From contig CM060911.1 of assembly GCA_030737875.1 (NCBI GenBank), positions 95,686,599-95,750,598 on the forward strand: a stretch of 64,000 nt of DNA, given 5' to 3'. Under the pieces are notes generated by a model that worked only from the letters and a program-made list of their open reading frames with translations, did not search any database and was not told the origin of the DNA. Numbering within the stretch: the first letter of the stretch is position 1; each line of letters starts with the position of its first letter. Source of the stretch: Allium sativum. Lineage: Eukaryota > Streptophyta > Magnoliopsida > Asparagales > Amaryllidaceae. This document shows positions 46,761 through 57,521 of this stretch, in pieces. Made by a program: the position numbers and the translations under genes.

Positions 46761-49700
46761 AACGAATTTATATTGGAATATTCAATTTTGATTTGAAATT
46801 GAATATGAAGTTAAAAACGTTTTGAAAATGAATTTAAAACGATTTATAAAGCACGTTTTGTATTGAAATCGACGAAGTATATATTATATATATAATATAA
46901 TGGCCTGAATAGAACGCGCCGCGCTGCGGCAGTTCGCGAATTTCGACCATTGACTTCGAACGGATGTTACGGGAGATCCGACCGTCGGATTCTCCTAAAA
47001 CCAGAACCGTTGGGTTTGTATCGAAAAGAGCTTTCTAACGAATATTAGAAATTTGAAATCTAACGGTTGGATTTGGAATTATGTACAAATCAAATTTGAA
47101 AAAGGTCACTGTAAGTGCAGTTCGATGGCCATTGATGGAAATCGACTGTACGGGCCTTGATAAAATTATTAAAAATAGTAATAATTTTGGTAAAATCATA
47201 AGAAATGATTTGTGAAGAATTGGGATGAAAAACTCCATATTTGAAAAGATAAAAATAAATTTTTATCGAAATGAACTAGTTTTGAACTAGAATTAAAATT
47301 CTATTTATTTTTAAATAAATAAATTGAATTTGAAAAGGGTTTTAAAAATAACCAGAATTTCCAATGATTGCATTAGAGTGGATTTGAATCGAAATTGTCT
47401 TAGGAATATTTCGATGTTGGAATTCGTGATTATACAGATGTTGTTACGGAAATTTGAAAGATATATATTTATATCGTTATTTCCAATACGACATTTGTTA
47501 GTCGTAGAATTTGATATTGAATATAAGCCGATATATTTTCTATTCAGAGCCTTGTATTGAATATCAAATGTGATTTGGGTTTGTCGTGAATGGAGTCTTC
47601 ACTAACACTGTTCTTGAACCCAGTTGAGAAAAGATTAAATCTTTTTATTTAGATTTAATGAAGTGTACCAATTAAATAATATTTAATTGGAATTGAATTG
47701 ATATTGATTTTTGGGTTTATCGTGAACAGTGTTTTAAATAACACTTGTTCTTTAACCCGATAATTAAGGGAATGTGACTTTGGGTTTATCGTGAACCGTG
47801 TTTTAAATGACACGGATTCTTTAACCCAGTTAAAGATTAAAACTAAGTGGAGTTTTAATGAATCTTTAATTAGATTGAAATGACCGATAATGGAGCAGCA
47901 CCAGTTTTACTCTAGGCAATAGTTAAATCTTTAATTGGATTTAAATGTGAAATGGAAACTGAATTTACCGATAACACCGTGGTATTAGATATGAAGTATT
48001 ACCAGTTTTACTTCATGGGATGAATAGGTTGGGATTGGGAAATTAAAACCAATGATTACTTCGGTAAGGTTCGTTAATCTCGACTAGTTGAATCGAAATT
48101 CAAAAGAAGATTAAAGAATAAATTCAAGGAATTTATCTTGGATAAAATTAATGGGAACGTTTCCCTATGAATGTGAAATTAGAAACTAACTGTCGGTTAG
48201 CCAAGTAGGATGGTTTTCTGAATATTGATCTGATGTTGGTTTCGGCCTTCGGGGTTATTATTTGGGGAATTATTCTCTGTTTAATTTACGGTTAGTGACT
48301 GATGAATTAGAATGAGGCGTATGTTGTGTTTGTGTAACACTTATTTAAAATATACGCGAGTTATTCGGAAAGGCCGGGTTTATCCCATTCTGAATAACTG
48401 ATACGACGATAAGTCAAAGATGAAGACGATGGTCGAAGACCGGAGGTCTTCACGTCATTTCGGTGATTACTGATGATCTTGATTGGGCTGTACACCCAAG
48501 AAGATGGAAACAGTTGGTGATCGTCCAGACGTACATGGAGGTCGATGGATATGCGGGGTACTAGGTGCCTCCGGTTTCGTTCAGCCCCAGAACGGACTTG
48601 TAAATGGACTGTGTGTCTGACATTGGAATTTAGTCCGTGTGATTGATCTCTATTAAATATATATCGGTTTGGCGGCGGAGAATTTATTCTCTTGCTTAAC
48701 GCCCTTCTCTGAGACGTACGAGCTCAGGGGTTATATATTGATGGATATCAATCGCATGGAGTAAATTGCCTGTGTGGCATACCTAAGTGGCAATTGATCC
48801 AGGCTTCTGTTGAAAAGCAAAGTCTTGTGGTGATGATCAAAACACGGCCTTTGTGGCGTAGCTTTGTGTAACGTTTAATTCGCGAGTTTCACCCCCGGTA
48901 TGAACCAAAAACGGGAGACGGACCTCAGGGGGGACATGCGTTTTCTTTCTAGTTAGAAGTGGCGTCAGTGGTTTTACATGCCCTGACGAGTTTGACTTAT
49001 GTGGTTGTTGCTGTTACGAGGCGCCTCGGTTTGATCGGACGATCTGGGTCCGATGGAGTCATTCGTTGGCTCACTTACGCCCCAAAGGGCGGAGAAACGT
49101 AGTGTTCAGGCATTATAATCCACATCGGTGGACCGGCCCTGACGATCCAAGGGGCAGTTGCGGCTGTTACTGAGACACGGGCTAGAGCGTCTCGAATCGG
49201 TTGAGGATCTTGCCCCTAGCCTCGGTTCATACCATAAATGATAACCCAACTTCCAATACGATATTTGCGGTTTTAATTGTAGAACTAGTATGGCGACATG
49301 ATATATGGTACCCATGCCGCCTATGATTGATACTTATGATTTGAAGTTGTTTTATACACTATGCACTTATAATAGTATCAAATGATTCTTTTAAACGTAT
49401 CAAGCATTCTTTGGCTGTTATAAGGGAAAACCCTATCCCCCGGCTTGCGTTTCGTTGTGTGATAGGACCTGGGTCTTATAACAGCTTCATTTTTCTTTAT
49501 TTAGCTTTACGCTGTTTGTTTTATGCACTGGTATTCTTGGGAGGAAACCCGTTCCGTGTTATACGGCGTGGTCCCTTGATTTGCCTAACTTTAAAAATAA
49601 AGATTAATAACTGTTTTAGTTCTCACACCAGTCCCATGACTGACCTGGAGTTTATTGTTTTAACCTAAACTCTGGGTGCCCCTATTTTGACACAGGCAGC

Positions 49701-50019
49701 TAGTAGTTTTGGTTTTGCAGATTTATATTCACAGGATCCTGGTTTACAGCTGGAACGATATCCGGAAAGCTTTGTATCCGTATATCTCCTTCTAGTTGTG
49801 TATTGTATTATTTTCCGCTGCGATGTATTTAAATGTAATTTAAATCTCTGATATTTCTGTGTAATATTTATTCATACTCTGTATATTCTTGTAATATGAT
49901 GCATTGTTGTTATATATAATGAAATGTTCTTCCGTATGCGTACTGTTTTGTCGTGTTCTCAAAACAACTCGTTCTTTCTCTTCTCTTCGGAGACCGGGGA
50001 AGTTCGGGTCGTTTCATCG

Positions 50020-50031
50020 TGGTATCAGAGC
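50020..50031 (+). other. Primer-binding site of D1
   Basis: TGGTATCAGAGC starts three bases after the LTR end and is complementary to initiator tRNA-Met. Confidence 0.95.
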
Positions 50032-50355
50032 TTTGGTTCACAAAGCAGAGAACAAGACACATTAGAACCGTACGAAAGAATTCATCAGATATTGGATTAG
50101 TAATATCCAATTAGAATGACTCGTTAGAGATGGGATCAGTAGTATCCTAAGACGAGTGTGAAGAGTATATTTTTTAAAAATGAAAACAATTTTTGTTTTG
50201 AAAATCCAAATCAACTATTCATATTTGATTATTTATTTCATATTGATTAGGACAGTCCAGTATATAAAGATTTCGCATATACGCCTTGCAAACGTGTATT
50301 TGAAGTTTTAATATACTGGATAGATATAGAATCACACTCTAGTCGCCCGGAGATG

Positions 50356-50386
50356 ATTCTGATGATAGTTCGAACATCATCAGAAT
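50356..50386 (+). other. Hairpin with palindromic loop, D1 interior
   Basis: An 11-bp perfect stem is formed by ATTCTGATGAT (50356-50366) and ATCATCAGAAT (50376-50386). The 9-base loop AGTTCGAAC contains the 8-base palindrome GTTCGAAC. It lies 336 bases after the primer-binding site. Confidence 0.65.
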
Positions 50387-50788
50387 TGGTATTCGTGTTT
50401 CGAAGGTGTGATATCTATATATTTCCTATTGACTGGTGTGAGAACCAAAATTAGATAGGGCCTATTGTTGTGATTTGGCATCAAAAATCTGATTTTTGAC
50501 TATGTATCAAAGTTATCAATTTGAAAAGCTAATCAATTAATTGATTGATGTTTGTGTTGTTTGTTTATTTGTTTGCTAATTTTTTGCCATTTAGCCTAAT
50601 TGAATCACATATTGAATTATATTGGAAATTGGTCGCATTTGCTTGCATATACTTGTACTTACATTGAACAGGTCATAGCAAGGAGGCTAGAGCAGAGAAT
50701 AAAATTTGTTTGCCCGACAAATAGGTACATGTTTACTACATAATTTATTGTTTTGTTTGGGTGATGATGATTTTATGAGCCTATTGGC

Positions 50789-50890
50789 TAGCCGCTTGGC
50801 TTTTTCTTTTTCTTTTTGAGATCAGAAGGCCTGTATGGCAATTTCGGGATTTTCCCGTGGCTCCCGGTGCAAGGGAGGTTATGGCGAAAT
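50789..50890 (+). other. Three-hairpin conserved segment, D1 interior
   Basis: AGCC-GCTT-GGCT, CGGGA-TT-TTCCCG and CTCCC-GGTGCAA-GGGAG follow one another, separated by a U-rich run. The segment is shared with D2 (62793-62888) and C (18514-18612), and in weaker form with E. It lies about 150-260 bases before the polypurine tract. Confidence 0.6.
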
Positions 50891-51039
50891 TTTTCAAAAA
50901 TTTAGGGTGTTAGCCAAAATTTTGAAATTTTTGGAAATTCTCAGAAACTGAAAAGTTGGAGAATGGAACCCAGATCGAACGTAGTGTTGATTAATCAAAC
51001 CACTTTCGACTTTGTTCCTTTTCGGGGACGAAAAGTTTT

Positions 51040-51052
51040 AAGTGGGGGAGAT
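51040..51052 (+). other. Polypurine tract of D1
   Basis: AAGTGGGGGAGAT precedes the 3' LTR start at 51053. Confidence 0.88.
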
Positions 51053-54000
51053 TGTAACAACCTGAAAATCTGGGCCAGTTTAAAATTTTTATTTTGGCAA
51101 TTTTAGCGAATTTTGATTATTTAAAATGAATTATTTTAAATAATAATGACGAGAAATTTATTTTGAATAGAATTCAAACGTATATATTATATACGTCGTC
51201 GTTAGAATATAAATATTTATATATAATTATAAATAGAATTGAAAATGGCGCGGTAGTTCGATAATTCGATTTCAAACTTCAAATGAATGTTCCGGGTGCA
51301 AAACAATCCGGATTTTAGTGAAACCAAAAATCATAGGACCTAATTGAGAATATCTTTCCAACGAATCCGAAAAATCAAAATTTCATAGTGGGGATCAAAA
51401 GATATGTCCAGTTGAAAATTCTGAATAGTCGCTATGGAATTCAGGCCCTTAAAAATGGAGATTTTGCAAACGACCTCGGATTTCGATGAAACCAGTTTTG
51501 TTGGGTCCGGGATGTCAAGTTATTGCTAGATTCCAAATTTCATAATTTTTCGAATCAATATGTGAGCGTGGCAAAGGAAAACGCATTTGACCAGTTTCAG
51601 TTGATTTTAATCGACTGGAAAATGGCCATTTTTCAAACGGTCTCAGAATTCGACGAAACTAGTTTTGTTAGGACCGTATCGTCAATACGAAGCTAGAAAA
51701 TATTTTTCTGGAATTTTTCTAGTTAGTATGTGACCCCGGTAAACTGAAATGTGCGTTCAAATTCAATATATAGAGTTATATGTTGATTTTGACAGAAACT
51801 GATTGTAACTATCGAATCAGCCTATGATACATATCCCATTGTGTTCAGAATGGGGGTATAACGCTGGGGGCGACAGTCGTTGGGCCTCGTATAGAGGTCG
51901 TATGTAAAAGTCAACATTTAGGATTTAAAATAAATAAAATAAAAAAAAATCATTCTCTCTCCTCTCCCCTTTATCTCCTCTGCCCCCCCCCCCCCCCCCC
52001 CCCCGCCGTTCATTTCGATTTCAGACAAAAAGAAAAAAAAAACGAAGCAACCCTCGACGAAGCCGCCTCCAACCACCTCCGCGCCATCGCCGGAGGACCC
52101 CCACCACGCTGCCGACGCCCTGCTTCTCTCCCGCCATCTCGCGTCTCGTCCTCCCTCTTCTTCCCCAAACCGATTTCCCCTAAATCCCCTAGCCCACCTC
52201 GGATGCCCTGGCACCACCGCCTCCCCCTCCTAGAACCCTCTCCGACGCCCTCCGCTTCCCCATCTCCGGCCTCCGTTCGAGCTTCCTTCCCCCCCCCCCC
52301 CCAAAACCCAGACGCGCCCAAACCCCACCGACCTCCCCGACGCCGCCAAGCACAGCACCAGTCCCCCCTTTCCCAATTAAATACTGTAAGTTTTTGTATT
52401 TTATTTTTATTCATTTTTATATAATGTAATTGATTTTTTTAGCTTAAATTTAAAATCATTTTTTATAAATATTATAGTATTAAAAAGCAATGATTTTTAA
52501 AAATAAAAAGTGAGGATTTTTATATGATAAAATATATGATTTTAAAAACTGAAAATATAGGACTTTTATTCATGTAAAAATATAATTTTTAGCATAGGAA
52601 AAATATGATTTTTATATTTTTAAAGTATTAAAAATATAATCTTTACTATATAGAGGTGTAAAAATATGATTTTTGTTTAAGTAGAAAAGTAAAAATATAA
52701 TTTTTACAAGATATGAATATTAAAAATAGCATCTTTATATGTGTAGAAAAATATCAAATGTGATTTTTATAATGAAATATTTGAAAGGGCGAAATCTTTA
52801 TATTTAAAAAGGTGAAACCTTTATATATTGAATAGCGAAGTAAAAATTCGATTTTTATATATTGAATAGCATAGTAAAAATTCGATTTTTATATATTGAA
52901 TAGCGAAGTAAAAATTCGATTTTTATATATTGAATAGCATAGTAAAAATTCGATTTTTATATATTGAATAGCGAAGTAAAAATTCGATTTTTATATATTG
53001 AATAGAGAAGTAAAAATTCGATTTTTATATATTGAATAGTGAAGTAAAAATTCGATTTTTACATATGTAGTGGCTACAGCAACGAAGATGGCGAAGATGC
53101 GATAACGATGAAGATTTCTATAAATGAAGTGTCGGGAAGTTGGATGGCTATTGGTGAGAACTTCTCACTCAAATTCTATTTTTCTAGTTGATATATATAC
53201 TAGGATGCAGACGGTGTTTAGTAGCACCCGACACCCGTCATCCACAGACCATGGATGGCTTGTTTGTTTAATTGTTTGGTTGTGTAGTTGGTTAGATTAT
53301 TTGGTTTGAATTGAATTGTTTGGTGAAATGAAATTGATTTGATTGATGTGTGAATGGCGTGGGCCTTCACTAGACCGGGGATAAGGCTAGGCCTTGTCCC
53401 GTTTCTAGTATCGTGCCGTTATGCCACCGAAATTTTCTAAAAATAAGTTAGAAAAATAAAGATAACATTTTATTTAATAAATGAATCGAATAGAATATTC
53501 ATAGGTTGAATAAAATAGTTTGATCGTTAAAAATATAATTTTTAACGTGAATGTGAACAAATAAATATTCATTTACAAACCGGACGATTTGTTTATGTAC
53601 ACCTATTTGAAGGACATTGATTGGGACGATAAATTTTACACATCGCCCAACTGCACAAATAAAAATCTGTGTTTGATTGCTTGAAACCCCACACGGGTAT
53701 TGGGATGATATTTGACGTACACTAATCCCAATAATTAGTTGTATGTCAATCGATTGATTGACAGGCTGCTATAAGCGTTGAATATTTATATTCGATGCAT
53801 ATACAGTGTAGAATGCACTTTGGATGATGGTTGATTATTCATCGTTGTTATTGTATACATGTGTTGTAGAAAATCCATATAATTAACTTTATATGGTAAT
53901 TGATTGGGCCTCATTCCAGTTTCGAAATAGAAATATTTGAAATAGAAATATTTGAAATAGAATATTTGAAAACAGAAACATATGAAGCCGTGTTAGTTAG

Positions 54001-57000
54001 ATTGACGCCATTTTGACGTGAACGATATTTGTATCGATTTTATTCATTCTTCAATGAAAATTGAATAGATTTGAAATTCGAACTATGTAGAAATGAATTC
54101 GAATTGAAAATAAACAGAAATGAATTCGAATTGAAAATAAATAGAAATGAATTCGAATTGAAAATAAATAGAAATGAATTCGAATTGAAAATAAATAGAA
54201 ATGAATTCGAATTGAATTTGAATATAAATGAATTCGAATTGAAATCGATTAGAAAAGAATTTAAAACGAATTTATATTGGAATATTCAATTTTGATTTGA
54301 AATTGAATATCAAGTTAAAACCGTTTTGAAAATGAATTTAAAACGATTTATAAAGCACGTTTTGATTTGAAATCGACGAAGTATATATTATATATATAAT
54401 ATAATGGCCTGAATAGAACGCGCCGCGCCGAGGCAGTTCGCGAATTTCGACCATTGACTTCGAACGGATGTTACAGGAGATCTGACCGTCGGATTCTCCT
54501 AAAACCGGAACCGTTGGGTTCGTATCGAAAAGAGCTTTCTAACGAATATTAGAAATTTGAAATCTAACGGTTGGAAATGGAATTATGTCCAAATCAAATT
54601 TGAAAAAGGTCGTTGTAAGTGCAGTTCGATGGCCATTGATGGAAATCGACTGTACGGGCCTTGATAAAATTATTAAAAATAGTAATAATTTGTGTAAAAT
54701 CATAGGAAATGATTTGTAAAGAACTGGGATGAAAAACTCCATATTTGAAAAGATAAAAATAAATTTTTATCGAAATGAACTAGTTTTGAACTAGAATTAA
54801 AATTCTATTTATTTTTAAATAAATAAATTGAATTTGAAAAGTGTTTTAAAAATAACCAGAATTTCCAATGATTGCATTAGAGTGGATTTGAATCGAAATT
54901 GTCTTCGGAATATTTCGATGTTGGAATTCGTGATTATACAGATGTTGTTATGGAAATTTGAAAGATATATATTTATATCGTTATTTCCAATACGACATTT
55001 GTTAGTCGTAGAATTTGATATTGAATATAAGCCGATATATTTTCTATTCAGAGCCTTGTATTGAATATCAAATGTGATTTGGGTTTGTCGTGAATGGTGT
55101 CTTCACTAACACTGTTCTTGAACCCAGTTGAGAAAAGATTAAATCTTTTTATTTAGATTTAATGAAGTGTACCAATTAAATAATATTTAATTGGAATTGA
55201 ATTGATATTGATTTTTGGGTTTATCGTAAATAATGTTTTAAATAACACTCGTTCTTTAACCCGATAATTAATGGAATGTGACTTTGGGTATATCGTGAAC
55301 CGTGTTTTAAATGACACGGATTCTTTAACCCAGTTAAAGATTAAAACTAAGTGGAGTTTTAATGAATCTTCAGTTAGATTGAAATGACCGAGAATGGAGC
55401 AGCACCATTTTTACTCCAGGCAATAGTTAAATCTTTAATTGGATTTAAACGTGAAATGGAAATTGAATTTACCGATAACACCGTGGTGTTAGATATGAAG
55501 TATTACCAGTTTTACTTCATGGGATGAATAGGTTGGGATTGGGAAATTAAAACCAATGATTACTTCGGTAAGGTTCGTTAATCTCGACTAGTTGAATCGA
55601 AATTCAAAAGAAGATTAAAAAATAAATTCAAGGAATTTATCTTGGATAAAATTAATGGGAACATTTCCCTATGAATGTGAAATTAGAAACTAACTGTCGG
55701 TTAGCCAAGTATGATGGTTTTCTGAATATTGATCGGATGTTGGTTTCGGCCTTCGGGGTTAATATTTGGGGAATTATTCTCTTGATTAATTTACGGTTAA
55801 TGACTGATGAATTAGAATGAGGCATATGTTGTGTTTGTGTAACACTTATTTAAAATATACGCGAGTTATTCGGAAAGACCGGGTTTATCCCATTCTGAAT
55901 AACTGATACGACGATAAGTCGAAGATGAAGACGATGGTCGAAGACCGGAGGTCTTCACGTCGTTAGGGTGATTACTGATGATCATGATTGGGCTGTACAC
56001 CCAAGAAGATGGAAACAGTTGGTGATCGTCCAGACGTACTTGAAAATCGATGGATATGCGGGGTACTAGGTGCCTCCGGTTTCGTTCAGCCCCAGAACGG
56101 ACTTGTAAATGGACTGTGTGTCTGACAATGGATTTTAGTCCGTGTGATTGATCTCTATTAAATATATATCTGTTTGGCGGCGGAGAATTTATTCTCTTGC
56201 TTAACGCCCTTCTCTGAGACATACGAGCTCAGGGGTTATATATTGATGGATATCAATCGCATGGAGTAAATTGCCTGGTGGCATACCTAAGTGGCAATTG
56301 ATCAAGGCTTCTGTTGAAAAGCAAAGTCTTGTGGTGATGATCAAAGCACGGCCTTTGTGGCGTAGCTTTGTGTAATGTTTACTTCGCGAGTTTCACCCCC
56401 GGTATGAACCAAAAACGGGAGATGGACCTCAGGGGGGACATGCGTTTTCTTTCTAGTTAGAAGTGGCGTCAGTGGTTTTACACGCCCTGACGAGTTTGAC
56501 TTATGTGGTTGTTGCTGTTACGAGGCGCTTCGGTTTGATCGGACGATCTGGGTCCGATGGAGTCATTCGTTGGCTCACTTACGCCCCAAAGGGCGGAGAA
56601 ACGTAGTGTTCAGGCATTATAATCCACATCGGTGGACCGGCCCTGACGATCCAAGGGGCAGTTGCGGCTGTTCCTGAGACACGGGCTAGAGCGTCTCGAA
56701 TCGGTTGAGGATCTTGGCCCTAGCCTCGGTTCATACCATAAATGATAACCCAACTTCCAATACGACATTTGCGGTTTTAATTGTAGAACTAGTATGGCGA
56801 CATGATATATGGTACCCATGCCGCCTATGATTGATACTTATGATTTGAAGTTGTTTTATACACTATGCACTTATAATAGTATCAAATGATTTCTTTTAAA
56901 CGTATCAAGCATTCTTTGGCTGTTATAAGGGAAAACCCTATCCCCCGGCTTGCATTGCATTGTGGGATAGGATCTGGGTCCTATAACAGCTTCATTTTTC

Positions 57001-57521
57001 TTTATTTAGCATTGCGCTGTTTGTTTTATGCACTGGTATTCTTGGGAGGAAACCCGTTCCGTGTTATACGGCGTGGTCCCTTGATTTGCCTAACTTTAAA
57101 AATAAAGATTAATAACTGTTTTATTTCTCACACCAGTCCCATGACTGACCTGGAGTTTATTGTTTTAACCTAAACTCTGGGTGCCCCTATTTTGACACGG
57201 GCAGCTAGTAGTTTTGGTTTTGCAGATTTATATTCACAAGATCCTGGTTTACAGCTGGAACGATATCCGGAAAGCTTTGTATCCGTATATCTCCTTCTAG
57301 TTGTGTATTGTATTATTTTCCGCTGCGATGTATTTAAATGTAATTTAAATCTCTGATATTTCTGTGTAATATTTATTCATACTCTATATATTCTTGTAAT
57401 CTGATGCATTGTTGTTATATATAATGAAATGTTCTTCCGTATTCGTACTGTTTTGTCGTGTTCTCAAAACAATTCGTTCTTTCTCTCCTCTTCGGAGACC
57501 GGGGAAGTTCGGGTCGTTTCA
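51053..57521 (+). repeat. D1, 3' LTR (6.5 kb)
   Basis: Colinear with the 5' LTR. Differences include a 22-base poly-C (51983-52004), an extra GAATTCGAATT unit, and scattered substitutions. It ends GGGTCGTTTCA before ATAGC. Confidence 0.94.
51983..52004. repeat. Poly-C (22) tract in the D1 3' LTR
   Basis: The matching tract in the 5' LTR has 11 C. Length is unreliable in most sequencing data. Confidence 0.8.

Larger units (their letters stand above)
43590..50016 (+). repeat. D1, 5' LTR (6.4 kb)
   Basis: In order: start module (43780-43970), exon-like GC-rich block (44480-44890) with donor ACTGTAAGTTT (44898-44908), hairpin array (44990-45590), segment ending near 46420 that matches the D4 unit, GAATTCGAATT repeats (46594-46740), a second, diverged copy of the start module (46880-47130), sequence shared with the E/F/G LTR 3' half (GTTTCGGCCTTCGGGG, 48238-48253), CTGAC (49639-49643) and acceptor-like GGTTTTGCAG (49711-49720), TTTTCCGCTGCG (49811), terminus. 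The two start modules suggest a composite origin. Confidence 0.92.
50017..51052 (+). mobile_element. D1 interior, non-coding (1036 bp)
   Basis: The interior holds a primer-binding site, the palindromic-loop hairpin (50356-50386), a three-hairpin segment (50789-50890), TTCGGGGACGAAAAG (51021-51035) and the polypurine tract AAGTGGGGGAGA (51040-51051). There is no gag or pol. The D2 interior is the same size and largely alignable, so this minimal layout is a stable subfamily trait and not a private deletion. Confidence 0.92.
43590..57521 (+). mobile_element. Element D1: complete non-autonomous element with giant LTRs, 13.9 kb
   Basis: LTRs of 6427 bp (43590-50016) and 6469 bp (51053-57521) enclose only 1036 bp. 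The ends are TGTAACAACC and GGGTCGTTTCA. The primer-binding site, polypurine tract and TSD ATAGC are present. The LTRs are alike along their length, with length changes in arrays and poly-C runs. About 93 percent of the element is LTR, an extreme ratio. There is no coding capacity. Confidence 0.95.

Noticed and set aside
46594..46791. Repeat protein of the ELKINRNEF type, also at 54071-54295
   Set aside because: It is a translation of the 27-bp GAATTCGAATT tandem repeat within an LTR.
47324..47560. Conserved 78-codon frame, also at 54828-55064
   Set aside because: The two copies are in the two LTRs of D1, so similarity is due to recent LTR duplication. The matching part of D2 does not keep the frame.
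50017..50031. Host tRNA gene remnant
   Set aside because: The 12-base match is a primer-binding site next to an LTR end. No tRNA body is present.
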